From NCBI GenBank assembly GCA_034670405.1, contig JAXDDX010000046.1:1940001-2004000 (forward strand): a DNA stretch of 64,000 nt, written 5' to 3'. The notes under the pieces are model-generated. The model searched no databases and was not told where the DNA came from. It saw nothing but the letters and a program-made list of their open reading frames with translations. Position 1 is the first letter of the stretch. Each line of letters opens with the position of its first letter. The stretch is from Hoplostethus atlanticus. Lineage: Eukaryota; Chordata; Actinopteri; Trachichthyiformes; Trachichthyidae. This document shows positions 25,184 through 47,600 of this stretch, piece after piece. The translations under genes and the position numbers were made by a program.

Positions 25184-25685
25184 TTGTGTTTGTGTGTGTG
25201 TGTGTGCGCACAATGATGTCCCCATGAGACTTACTGTAACAGTAGGTCGATGTTCCCGTAAGAGATTGTGATCGCTGCTCTAAATGTTTCCCAGGGTGAT
25301 TTGAGCACATGCAGCCAGGCTAATTTGATGATCGTATCCACACACACACACATGCACACACACTTACTGCTGCACTGTTGTTCGGGGATAACATTTGATT
25401 CTCTTCCAATCCCACACAGATAAGAGACACTTAAACACACACACAAGCTAACTGCTCCTTCTCTGTTCTTCACCTCTGCCAGCTCTTCATCAAAAAGGTG
25501 TCCCACAGGTACGTCTGAGCACTCAGTCCAGAAGAAGTGACTTTGCGGGTCCATGTAGTGATCTGGAAGAGGATGATGATGATGATGGTGGTGGTGATGA
25601 TGATGATGATGATCTTGACGATGATGATCTTGATGATGACGTGAACCTAGGTTTGGGATCTGACCTTAGCCTTAATGACCTCTGA
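20051..25685 (+). CDS. ccdc163: Coiled-coil protein, ccdc163 by position
   Basis: Eleven coding exons: 20051-20116, 20452-20494, 20662-20819, 20941-21022, 23289-23460, 23679-23752, 23899-23975, 24070-24170, 24248-24336, 24454-24618 and 25483-25685. Phases agree at every junction and give 409 aa. The protein opens MNWDNQLSSILSAAEGSVAK, then a proline/leucine-rich stretch (about residues 40-85). Heptad-rich coiled coil follows from about residue 90 to 300, with charged segments such as HREELEHLRREVDQLKTQL and TLEELTDSYRTHRFDL. It ends in an acidic C-terminus with a poly-Asp/Gly tract (about 365-395) and NLGLGSDLSLNDL. The symbol rests on the head-to-head position with mmachc, the human CCDC163-MMACHC arrangement, plus coiled-coil character. 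The molecular function is unknown; a structural role is only a guess. The intron after 24,336 uses a GC donor. Confidence 0.72.
21530..22455 (-). mobile_element. 5'-truncated LINE (L2-type) in a ccdc163 intron
   Basis: On the minus strand, coding remnant 22,455-22,207 contains GNRAFSYRAPYLWNSLPASI and VFKSRLKTHLFSL, the conserved C-terminus of fish L2/CR1-group LINE polyproteins. About 650 bp of 3' UTR-like sequence follows, ending in a TGATTT tandem tail at about 21,530-21,548. The upstream reverse transcriptase is absent, as expected for a 5'-truncated copy. It lies in the 2.3-kb intron between exons 4 and 5, in antisense orientation to the host gene. Confidence 0.82.
24337..24453 (+). other. 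GC-AG intron of ccdc163, half (CA)n
   Basis: The donor reads CAG|GCAAGTC, and the next exon begins after CCTGCAG. Using the GC donor joins TCAG to CA as Ala and keeps the frame open. The nearest GT (CAGGCAA|GTCTCT) would give a stop a few codons into the next exon. AG|GCAAGT is the strong consensus for rare U2-type GC-AG introns. Nearly half of this 117-nt intron is a (CA)n run at about 24,359-24,416. Confidence 0.85.
25101..25206. repeat. (GT)n microsatellite
   Basis: About 100 bp of GT with TTTG interruptions, within the last intron of the coiled-coil gene (24,619-25,482). Confidence 0.9.
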
Positions 25686-26630
25686 CGTTTTAGAAGAAAG
25701 TGGGCGTCAACAGCATAAAGTCCTTTCCTCCTGCTCCTCCAATCATCAGTTGATCCCAGTAGGGAAATGTTATTCTCAAATAATTCTTTGTATTTCTGCT
25801 GTAGAATACCAGATGTGTCTGGTTTACTGCATCAGGATAATTGACATCATTTCAGATAAATTGTTAACCATGAGTCAAGTTTTCTGGACTTTCAAATACT
25901 TTCTTATAATAGCCTAAACTCTCTCTCTGGCACTTTTCCCATGTGGCAAATTCCACCCATCTGGTACCGCAGTATGTTGACACAAACCACCAAAAGATTT
26001 AGCAAGTAGTATTTGACCCAGTTTTGTTTGTTTGTAATACTATTCATCAAAGTTTTGCTTTCCCTCAGTCTAGTCAGTGAGATCTGCTGGAGTTTGAAAG
26101 GGACTCTAGGGGCCATAGAAACTGCTGAGAAGCTGGAAGTCCTCTTTAAATAATCTGTTTTAACTGTCTCCACATGTACAGCCTGATGGTGTCCTGGGAA
26201 CAACTTGTCTGAGGTGACAAGCAGCCATTAGATTCTTACTTTATAAGAACATCTCTCTGACAGTGTGCTTGTATTCTGCCCTTTGTTGGCATTACAAAGT
26301 ATTTGTTATCTAACACACAAATGGAGATTTAACTTCATGAAATAACACTTTGATATGTCTTGATCAATTGATCTGATATCTGGTATAAAACTCTTCATGA
26401 GTGATCTGACTATGTTTATAGTGGTACCATCAAGCCTTGACGTTCTGGCAGTAACTAGTATACTTTATGCTGTTCAGGTGCTATGTGGAGAAATGGATAT
26501 TTTATAGATTTTCTTTCTCAGCGCCATGTTGTAGACTTCAACAAAGTAAGGATGAGATAACAGATGTGTTTTCATTCCTGCCAAGACAGTTGAAGTAAGG
26601 AAAAAGGAACCAAAACAATATTCAGACCCA

Positions 26631-26676
<46 letters not shown>

Positions 26677-29167
26677 ACTGTGTTCTCCACTCTCACACAG
26701 CTGAGTTAAGAGTCCCTTTATGCCGTCATGTCTGACATGAGTCACACTGCGCCTTGGTGTCAGGCTGTTGAATATTTCAGTATCTAGACACCCCCCATGG
26801 AGGACACTGGACCACAGTGAAGAGCCAAGGGAGAGCGATTAGGTGGTCAATAGGGTGTGGCTATAACGACTATGATGAAGATAAAGATATACTAAGAAAC
26901 AGAGTAACTAGTACTAACAGTACAAAACAGTATTTTAACAAACCCCTTCTGACCACTGAGGTTTAAAATACATTAATGAAGAAAAGAGTCATCTATGTGT
27001 TATTGTGGCCATAGTGACTGATGAATCAGGCCTTTCTGCTGCAGTTGTATTACATTTGCCAAGTACTGTGCTGCTGCTTGTAAAGCAGTACGTTGATTCA
27101 CTTTAAGCTCTGTAAAAGAAATGTGTTGTGTTTTGGCTCCAACAATAAAAGTCTGTGTAAAAGTTGAAAGAAGAGCTTGATTTGCTGTGGTTAATTCTGT
27201 AGCTCTTGTGTGTGCTTTTGTGATCGTGTTTACTGCTGGTGTCAAAGAGCTCTTCACAACAAACTCCCAACAGCGAAGGTCTGAAATGTGAAACAGAAAC
27301 GCAGAGGATGGCTTCAAAATATCTTTAATCATAAAACATCAAGAGATCAGCCCATGATCCACAGCTGGCAGCAAAACCTCAATGCTATCAGGATACTTTT
27401 GGCACTTCATAAAAGGGACAAATACAGGGCAGCATTGAGACATTGTTTAACACGGTCACATCAGAAATATGAAGACTGTAATTGCTGACCAGATGTAGTT
27501 TTTCAGGGTACAAAGATTAAATGGCAAATAATCCAATTCCTATGCTTGATTCAAATCAGTAGCCTCCATGATGTACCAGTAGATAGGCTCCTTCCTAGTT
27601 GAAGAGAGTAATGAATAGATGTGGGTCATTCTATTATCCTGTACGTGTCTCTCTCCCTCTCATATTTCCTACACATTTACAGAGCAAATACACACAGGGA
27701 GATGTATATACAGTATAATCCATGGAAGAAATCTCACTTTGTGGATTTACTACAAAACGCCCATTGGGGACAGATACTGTAGCGTCAGTCCATATAACAT
27801 TTCTAATACGTTGGAACCTGGTAAAAGTTGGAACAGCAACTGGGATAAAAAAGAAAAAATTCTGAAGTTGTCCTTGCATGATGCAATCATCAGTAGTATT
27901 TAAAATACACAAGACAATGCTTGCGTTGTATGGAAAGGAGGCCAATTTCAGTCTACAACTGTCATCATCGATGACGGCCTCATGGTGAATATGCTGAAGG
28001 CTATTTTTCAAACTCAGGCAAGTCAGAGCAGCACCCTGGACCTGGGTGTCTGTTTGTATGGGAGTCAAACCATATTACCGGAACGAAACTGGTGGTTAGT
28101 GGGTTTGGATATGAAGGAAATGTAAATACATACAGTGTACAATAAGAGCTGTTCCTACCCTGTGTAAGGCACTCTCTCCTGGACTAGAGACCACAGGAAA
28201 GAAACAAAAAAACACTGTATGTGTCAAACCAAGGCCTCAAGACAGCAGGACCTTCAACATAGAAATAAAAACACTTAAATACCCCCTACCATACCCTACC
28301 AAAAACCACACATGCACCTCTCACAAACTCACACACATACACACACGTACACACAGACACACTGCCATGCATGCACCTACGTGTGTACACACACCTCTCT
28401 CTTTTCTCTCCTATACAAAAGTATTTTTCCGTTTTCTTCCACACCTTAAAAACATAAAGTGCAACCTCTTTAACACTATAATCATACCTTTTGTTATGTT
28501 CTTCCTCTCTGGCCTCTCAGCTAGACCAGCAGCAGGGCTCTGGGGACAGGCTGGCCTCTTGGTACGGATCTGACATTTGCTTGCCCTGCCCCACTTCCTA
28601 ACATTAACCGATATAGGGAAATTAGAACAGTGCCCCCAGATAAGCGTCTGACAGGGCAAGCTGATTCTGTGTGCCAACCTGAACCACCCCAGCGACGGGC
28701 GCTACTAATGATGTCGCTTCCCGCTGGGTGACGATGCATGATGATGATGAATCTGGGTCAACCCACCCATATCAACCTCAGGGAAGTCAAAATATATTGT
28801 ACAACTCCCCAAAGCAACGTTGGATTATAAAATAGAAAGTATACAATGTTGAATACAGTGAGATGTTGGCCTAATTGATCATCCCAGGCACCACAGTGGT
28901 GGCTAATTTTTGGCAAGGGACCCCGACGTGGGTGATATCTTAATTGTCCATTCCAGCTTCAATCGCGTCCTTTCCTACATCTCAATGATCTAGAAACACT
29001 GGATAGATGAAAGCAATAGGAGGGCTCCTTCCAGGAATTTGCTTACACCTACCCAGGACTCCTTCTTTTGGGTGCAGATGAAGGAAAGGAAACCAGGCCA
29101 GTTTTCTGAAGCATGGCCCTGGACTGAAGGAGAGTCTGGGGGCAGCGGTAGGTCAGTCTCCCCTCTG
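25686..29167. other. 3' flanks of ccdc163 and the mucin-like gene
   Basis: This is the convergent region between the ccdc163 stop and the mucin-like stop, and presumably contains both 3' UTRs. Features are a (CA)n tract at about 26,638-26,671 and a minus-strand ATTAAA near 27,324-27,329 that could end the mucin-like mRNA. Two minus-strand open stretches (28,068-27,634 and 27,280-27,000) are discussed under findings. There is no recognisable gene. Confidence 0.5.
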
Positions 29168-38701
<9,534 letters not shown>

Positions 38702-41229
38702 GTCCTTGGGGTACACAGTGAAGAAAATGGCCAAAATGTCGTTTCGTTACGCAGGGCTTTCCTTTTTCCACCTTTCACCTCTGATCCCGGACTTAATGGA
38801 CTTGTTTAAAATCCCAACGGCCCTGTACCACTGCAGACAACCGCTGCCAATGCATGCGTGGCTAGACTGGGGCTCAGGCAGCGAGCGTCCTGAGTGCGCT
38901 CTCTCAAATACAGTGCCACGTGTTCCCGACTCTCTGCGGGCTGCCAAGCTGACTCACTGCTGGTCAAAATAGTCACTGCTGTGCATCTGTGCATCCTGAC
39001 GCACGTACAGTAAGACTGACACACTAACCTACACAACATGAACTACTAGATAAATAAATCACTGTCATGTTCTTTTATGAACTGATAGTGTATCTGTGGT
39101 GCTCATTTGTGAGTTTATAGTGACCTTAGAGGTTTCTTTTTTTTTAATCTCCTATGGTATCACTACATTATTCCTATAATATTCCTATAGGGACTTTTGG
39201 TTTTGCTGTGATATTTGTATAGTAACAGTCTGTAATTGATTATACGATTACAATAGTTATTTTTCGTAAGGGGGCGTAAATCATTCAGTGCCACATTGCC
39301 ACTTTGGGAGGGAGAAGGACCTGATACTGTATACTGTCATACATTTTGAACCATAATACATCATCAACTAAATAACAGAATGAATGTAACCTACAGCAGA
39401 CCTAGTCTACACCGCATCACATGACAATATAACGTATTCAGAGGCTAAGGCTTTGATTTGTCAACACTGTTCAGAATAAACATATCCTTTTAGGTCTATG
39501 ACTTGGTCCTGAAGCTAAAAGTCTATCGCTCTAATTTTATTCCTACATGACAATTGACTTGGCTTATAATAAATCGAATGACATAATAGGGCGTTTTACT
39601 TGAGTGTGATGCCTTGGTTGATACACAGGGAGACGCTGTTGCTCTACAGCTAAATCTGGTTTTAGCGAAATCCGTTGACACCTTTAGGATGGGGAAATAA
39701 TTACGCGATTAATAAGGAAAACTTATAGAGGATTTATAGGGAACTTATAAAAGCTAATTCATAGTTGCCATGCTTCTCAGAAGGATATAATGACCTGCAC
39801 CACTTAACATTAGGCAGTAATAGGCCGACCATTTAATATAATGATTAATGTGAACCATAGGGGAAAAATACATTTCATAGAATATATTGTATGTTTCAAA
39901 AACAATTGAAACATGACCAGGCCCGTACTTGTACATTTAAAAAGAATTCACTGAAAATGATGCTCAGTGGTCAATGGTGGTTTTATTTTGAATATACTTG
40001 CAGATATATGTTGTTAACTCTGCGTAGGCAGAACATGCATCTCCACCGTCCGAAATATATTTCGAATGGATGCCACCTAATATATCTGGTCTATTTGTGC
40101 ATGTTTTGATAACATATTTCTAAACATATGCGAAAAGTATTTTTCAAGATTTGTGAGATACAATTGACAACATTTATAATTGTATTCCCTGGCAAAATTT
40201 CGAATCGTCCACACTTGACAGTTTTGTTTTTAACTATGATAAATGTGAGAAACAATGCAAATGGTCTCTCAATATATTATCACTGGCACTGCTGCTTCTT
40301 CGCGAGATGCACCCTTTGCGGCATATCATTGGGTAGAAAGATAAATGATGCATTCACGTACTCTTCGTAAACTCGGCGTTAAACATTACGAAATCGGTAA
40401 TGACTGTAGCAAAGCAATTATTCTCTTGTCTCACATAAATCAAACGTCAAACAAAGAGCAAGAATAAGAACATACAACAATATCAATTTACACAGAATGA
40501 CAACCAATATCATATAATATTAAAATGCACCACTGTTGCCACAGTTTGTTGACACGGCTTCCATTCTCTCCGCCCCCTAAACGTTATATCTCGTTAACTC
40601 TGGTATCATAAAAAATTCCCAGTCCTATTTGCCACTTTGTTGCGCTTTGTTAGGTTGGCCATGCGCGATAAAGTAATTACGATTTTCTGACAGCACCTAA
40701 AGGCAGCAAAAGATCCCAGTGACGGAGCAGAGGCTGAAAAGCGGCAGGGAGCTGCCAGCATCGTCTCATATCGTCGCAGAACAGAAAGGTGTCAAAATAT
40801 TGGACTTCTATTGAGCATATAGCTAATACACGTTGATGGCATTTAATTCGATAATGCTATCGTACTATCAAAAGGCTAGTATAGCTGTCTCGCTTGGTTG
40901 TATTTGGCGTTAGAATAACGTTACATGCATTGCTAGCTAGTTGGCGTTAGCTTGTTAATGCTAGCCATTGCTAAAGCATTTTCCAATAGTGTGAGTTAGC
41001 GTCAGCTAGCTAGCCCGCTCTAACGTAAGCGAGCTAACGTTAGCTTGCCGGTTAGCTTGTTGTGTTATCATTAAGCCTGAATTTGGGGTGCCGTCAAGCT
41101 CATAGGTTCCGATTACCACTCTGGAAATATTTTGGAAATGGCATAAGCAGTAACGCGAATTCAACGTTGGCTAGATCCTGAATTTGTCCCTCCTCTCTGA
41201 TCATTTGACAGCTCCGTGTCAGTGGAGAT
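38702..41229. promoter_or_regulatory. Divergent intergenic region with ipo13 promoter
   Basis: Head-to-head spacer between the mucin-like gene (minus) and ipo13 (plus). The 38.7-39.0 kb end is the 5' UTR and promoter side of the mucin-like gene. The middle is AT-rich with no gene. From about 40.9 to 41.06 kb there is a dense cluster of GTTAGC, GCTAGC and AACGTTA motifs, some palindromic (CTAACGTTAG), just upstream of the ipo13 start. The ipo13 promoter is inferred to lie here. No TATA box was assigned. Confidence 0.5.
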
Positions 41230-44200
41230 ATGGAGACACCAGGGAGGATAGCAACCACACCGGACGCCCTGGACTTCACAGTGGAAAACGTGGAAAAGGT
41301 TAGTCTTTCGATCAGTCGGTCAACGTTAGCAGCTTGTCAACTCCTAGTTTTATGGTACAAAGCAGTGGTCATGCTGCTTTGTACCACAGACGAGAGAGAT
41401 GGTTCGAGAAAGAAGGTAGATGTTATACTGGGCTACGTTGCAACATCACCCAATCATTTTTCAGTACTACTTTGGTCTGGGGAGATAATGTTTCTATGTT
41501 GGCATGCAGTCCGCATCTGCCCTCTTCCTTTTCGTCAAATTATTCTTAACTGTATGATCAGCAAGGAAGGAATGATCAGATGAGTGCGAGAATAAGACCA
41601 AAAACCAAAGAGGATAAGCCGGTAGACTATTCAGGTGGTGGAGGCCATAGAACACCAGCAGACTCACGCCATCTCTGTCACTGTGAAATACTTGTCAGGG
41701 TCTGTTTATGTGCCTATGTGAGACTGTATGTGTGTGCACGCCAAGACACAAATGTGTGTGTGTGCACACATGCGCTAGGCTGTCTTGACTGTGGCTGCCA
41801 GGTTGCTGTGATGAATCTCTGTTGCTGGGTGGCCACTGACCTAGGCCAGATGGGAGGGGTGGGGAGACAACAGGGAGGAGGGGAAGAGAGAGAGACAGAG
41901 GGTAAGGTGCTCCTGTAGAAGAGCAGAGCTGATGTGATGAGATGGATTGGGGGATGGAGGGAGGGGTGAAGGGGGGGCGGGGTGATGTCTGTGACAGTGC
42001 CAGTAGAGAAGGGGGGTGCGATGGGGAGGGTGGTGATGCGACAGTCATCATTAGAAGCAGGCTGGGAAGGAGAGAAAGCACATTCTTGCATAGAGGAATT
42101 TTTTTTTCTGGTGTAATAAATGAAGGAGAAGAAGAATGGTAGACAGTGAAAAAAGTCCTGTCTCCCTGTAAATAATCTCTTTTCTCATTTCCTTTATGTC
42201 ACCTTTCTACAGGTGGAGGGAATGGTGCTAGTGTGTCAATGTGCATTGTGTATATACTGCATTTCCACTCACTAGTTGCAAAGATAAATTAAAATGCAAA
42301 ACATTTTTTTCTTGTATTGTTCATGTGTAATAAACTTAGAGAAAACACTAGCGTGTAGGCACACCTTCTAAGAAAACATATAATACATTTTAAATGGGAG
42401 GCTAATCAATAGAGGCTCCGTTATGATGCAAGGGAGCAATGTTTAGAAAAATAACTGACAACCAACCTCAAAGATTATCACGTAATTTTCATGAAATCTG
42501 TAGATTTTCTATGGTTTTAGGAGTATTTAAACTAGATTTTCAGTTACACTGGAAGTCAAGTATCTTATGTCAGAACACACAAAACAACAAACAGAAATGG
42601 TCCAGGATATTAACCAAGGAGAGAATCATATAGGATCCACGTGTCCTCATGTCATGTCAGAGGTCTACACAAAATAAAAACACAAATATTGGCCAATGTT
42701 GAGAATTGGTCATTACCCCTTAATAAAGCCTGCACCAGAACAAAGCAGGGAACCCAATAGGGGCTGGAGTGAAAAATGCACCTAAAATTCCCCATAACTG
42801 CTACTTCTACAAAAAAGAAAGAAAACAGTACAGATCTCCACACTGATCTTCCTGTCTTCTTCATGAGACACTGGATTACAGTTCACTGGAGCCACTTCAG
42901 AAAATGTCATGCCATTCTCTTCCTATTTGAGTGTTTAAGGTACATTTCCACATCCTGTGAATGCCCATGTCAGCATTCAGTCTGTACCAAGTGGGTGTCA
43001 AATATCTCATCAATAGAAAAAACGTCAGTCTGAGGTATTTGTTGCTATGAAGGTTTTGAACACCTTTGTTCATGTCAAAGGTAATGATACTGTCCCTTTA
43101 AGACTAAGGCATCTTTAGATAATTCATTGAGGTGAAAATACCATATTTTTTCATTCCATATGATTTTATTCACAGCGCCTTCTTTCTAGAAAAATTGGCA
43201 TGACATCTTTGTGCTTAATTAGTTATGGAAACAGCAAGATGTTATTGTTTATCCATCCTAACGTGAAGGAGACAATACGCCACTTCAGGATCTGTGAGTG
43301 CAACCAGAGCTTCACATTAGCATCTGCGCCAGATGCCAGCTTACTGCTTTTTGAGAAGTCTGAGAGGCTGTTGGTAATTTTATTATCCTCGCTACCTGGC
43401 AGTCACAGTAGCATGTAACTGGACATATACACACCAGCATCAAACATCTTTGCAGCGTAGAACTGGAAATCAATAGAAAGCGCAATTGTGCTTCTCATAA
43501 GTGGATAGAAACAACAGCGATTGCTAAAGGAGTGAACTCAAAAGAAGACCGGCAGAGCAGAATTGTCACTGTAGCACAGTGGGGTGTAAGGAAGTGTGTG
43601 CTTGTATACATGGTGGTGGAGATGATGGTTCCTGGCCCTGTATTTGTGTGTGACCGATAGAAAGCCCTTTGTTCAGTCCTAGGTCTGTGTAACACAGTGC
43701 TACATTGTGAGTGTCTCTGTGTCTATAATGAATGGGTACGTATACTGACTTACATTTCCTCTTGATTATAAAGCCTAATCTAGAATCAGAAATCTATCCA
43801 CCAAGAAAGAAGAGTTTGGGGGAATTCAGCGCACCTCGTTGTTGTATTGCACAGTGTGTAGTTAGGATTTCCTGGAGACTTGCGGGAACTGTACCACCAG
43901 ATGGGTTACAGCACAGGGTCAGGCCAGCATCAGCGCCTCGCTCAAGGGCACTTTGGCAGGGGTGGCCTTCTGGTAGGGTGGTCTGTGTTGCCACCAGGTT
44001 GTCTAAGCCCGTTCAGTATTACCCAATTCACAGACTTGTGATACACTTCTGTCTTTTATTTAGGATTGGAAAATGTGTTCCAGTCAAGTTAGATTAAGAT
44101 ACAGGCGATAGCAAGCATAGCCTTTTGTATTGAATCATTTCATGGGACTTAAAAGTGGAGGAGACAGATCCAGCCTGCCAGCTATAGTCTAATGTAGAAC

Positions 44201-44581
44201 AGAGCAGGGCGGTGGAATTTGACACTGAGAAATGATGCGTGCTGTATTGAGTAGGTTTGTGGTGGATTGAGAGGCTATTTCAGTGGGAGAAAGATGGATC
44301 ACCAGCATTACCATCCACTTATTGACAGATTTAAACATCAGCTGGAGGTGGAGCACGGGTCCTGCAGGTTACATGATACACAGATGGGCTAATCAGAGCA
44401 TGTTTTTTTGTTTCCTCTATTGATTCTGGTTTCTTTTTTAGGAGTCAAGAGAGAAAGTACAGTATCGTGTCTATTGATTTGGTGACTGAAGGTAATCAGT
44501 CTTCTGAAGTATGTGGTAGAAAGGGACATTTTCTATATAACAGGTTTGCATGTTAAGACACTTTGTGCAAGAGTTTCTTCG

Positions 44582-44623
<42 letters not shown>

Positions 44624-47600
44624 AGACCTAGCCTATATCCTTCATGTGGTGCTGGAATTTTGTCGCCATTGGCAACATGGTATTCTTTTAATTTCTTTCT
44701 TGGCCGACTGCAGTCAACAGCCACCCGCGCACCCCCTCACACACTCACATAAACACTAACTATTCTTTTCTGTTTTGCTCATTAATCGTCATTCCTCTGC
44801 ATACTCTTTGATGATAAATATTATTATATAATGATTAGTTATGACGGGTCAGTGATGTGACTTCTTCAATACTGCACTATTAATTAAAAGTCTGCCCTTG
44901 CGTTACTAGGCTGACTTTGAGCATCACATTGTTGGACAGATGGCTCAAGAACACAGCGAACCTAGGCCAGAGACATGCCATCACCTGCTGTGTGTGAGGG
45001 CAGTGTCCAAAGACATGTGTAGGTGCACTCATGAGAGAGAGATTCCTATGAAGTAGGGCTGCAGGTTATCACAAAAAATATAATTGACGATTAATTCCCT
45101 TGATATTGTAATTGCAATTATAATTTTGATTAAGAGAATTGTAACTAATTGCATGTTTTATGTTGCTAACTGCATATACTGTATTCTGTATAAACAACCT
45201 GGAACAAATCAAGCTGATAAGGGATGTGTAGTGATACCTGGGGCTGACCGTGCGTCTCTCAGTCCTTGAGCAATATTCCGGCTATGCTGTTTGCAGGCAT
45301 CTGCTTTTCAGCGTAAAATCATCACAATTCACTTGTGGTCGCATAGTGTGCCACTTGTTTCAGTTCCATCTTAATTCCTCTCTGAAGTTTCACATGTACG
45401 TCTTGATTCCTCTCCTTGCCTCACTTTTTTAAATGGTCTCGTCCTTTTCAGCTTTTTTCTCTCACTGTAGGCGTTGGATTTTTTCCTCTCCACCCTTATC
45501 ACACATCGAACACATAGTCCTTCTACCTTCAAATAGCGTATGTTTGCACAGCTCAGGGCCCAGACTAGTCATTCTCCTGGGGAGGGAAGTGAGTGCACAA
45601 GCGTATACCAGCCACATCTGTGGTGTGAGAGCAGATGGTGAATCTGCCTAACAGAGAGATGCTTTTTCACCTGCATCCTTCCTTCCTTCCTTCTCCTGTT
45701 GTAAAAGGACTATAGCGGAGGTTGTTGACCCTTGACGGTGTCTGCCTAGAGAAAGCCACCCTCAAGGTGAAGCCAGGTGGTCCATGCAGGTTAGCCACCA
45801 TCTGTAGATACAGTGGTTGCTACAGTTAGCTGCCTATCAACCCTACTGTGTCTAGGTGTGTGCATACTTTTCTAGGATTCTTGCTCTGCCTTCTACATCA
45901 GGAAACCAATGGCCAATTACAGGAATTTGGCCCAGTGAACTGCTACATGTCTCGCAAGATGTCTAGCAGGAGACAGCCAACGGTTCTTTGTGAAGACACT
46001 TTTGTGTCTTGTGCTTTGATCTGAGCCTAGGAAGCATGGACACACATACACGGTGCTGTCTGGGATTTGAAGGAGTGGTCTGCGATCACACAGCGGGCTG
46101 CAGTAATGATCCACTGCTGCTTTGAACTCTGATATCACAGCCTTTTTATATTGAGAGAGCTCTAAATAAACCACACTGTAGCTTTTTGGTATGAAGGCAA
46201 GATCGTGATCCATACACAGAAACCTTACCAAAATCACAACACAATAGCAAATTTATATTTTATCATTATGTCATGCAACCTCTTCATTAATCTATCTTTT
46301 TTTTTTTAATGAAACAAAAGCACGTTATTGAATCAGTGCAATGAAATGAAGAAGATTGTTACAGAAAGCTGAACATCGCCAATGGGAGAGCTCGGTAATG
46401 GAGCAGCAGGTGTGTACACACCTGCTGCTTTTTGTGTGTGCATATCTCTCTCTCACATACACATATGCACCGACGCCACCTGACTCTGAACAATAGGCTC
46501 ATTAACACCCAGACAGCGTGTTCAGAGTCTCGTACAGTAAGTGAAGACAGATAATTGCGTTGAAGGGTCGTAGACGAGGAGCGAACACCACCTGAGCCTC
46601 TCGACATCCAGTAGGCATTGATGCTGTATTGATGTTTCTAACCTCAGCGGCAGGCGTCGATGTACTCTGTAACCTATGATTGTTTCTTTATAGTATTATT
46701 AATCCTCCCTAGTTAGACAGACTAAACAGCTCTAATGATGGAATGGAAGAATGAAAGTAAAAGGGTGGATGTTGGGAGGAAGAATGAGATGAGGATGGAG
46801 AGAAACTGGGCGGATGGCTGAGGCTGGAGGGAGGTGAATGGAGCGAGAGAAGAAGGAGGGAAAAAAAGAGGAGAGAGTGGCTGGTGGTGGAGGAATTGAT
46901 GTGAGCAGGCCGCAGGGGTAAAGACAAGAATCAGAACCTGAATGAGCAAAGACATTTTTTTTTTCTGTGTTTGTCAGACACTTAGTGCTGGCAGCTAGCG
47001 GTTTTGGTTCAGTGAGTGTGTACATTTGCGTGTGCATGTGTGTGAGAATACAAAAAAAGACTTGAGGATTCGAGGTGTCTACTTAATTAATGTTCCCTCT
47101 TCTCCCTGTTTTATTTTTCTCTCCCACCCCCCCATCCCCCCTTTCTCTCCTTTCTCTTTGGCTCGCTCCTTCTCATCCTTCCTGCACTTTCAAGCAGTCA
47201 TATTACTCAGAGCTGTACTTCAGAGAGTGCTGTTTTCAGGTCATTGCTTTCTCCATTGTTTAGGTTTTAGAGGCAAAATATCTACAATGTGTGAGCGTGT
47301 GTGTGGTTGCCTGTTTGTAAGTGAGAAAAGATGCACATTCCTCAAGGTAGTAAACTCTTTCTACCGTACAAATGCGTAAATGACTCGCTATTTGTCTCCT
47401 CTCAGTTGGTCTGTTATCCTTGAAACCCACTATTGTCACTGTGTGGAGTGGAGTGGTAAACATGGCTCACATCGACTTTTTTCTTATCGATTCCTTGTCC
47501 TTCTCTTGCCATTTTCTCACAGGTTTTCCTTTGTCTCTCTTCTTTATTCTCTCTTCTAGGCTCTCCACCAGTTGTACTATGATCCCAACATAGAGAACAA

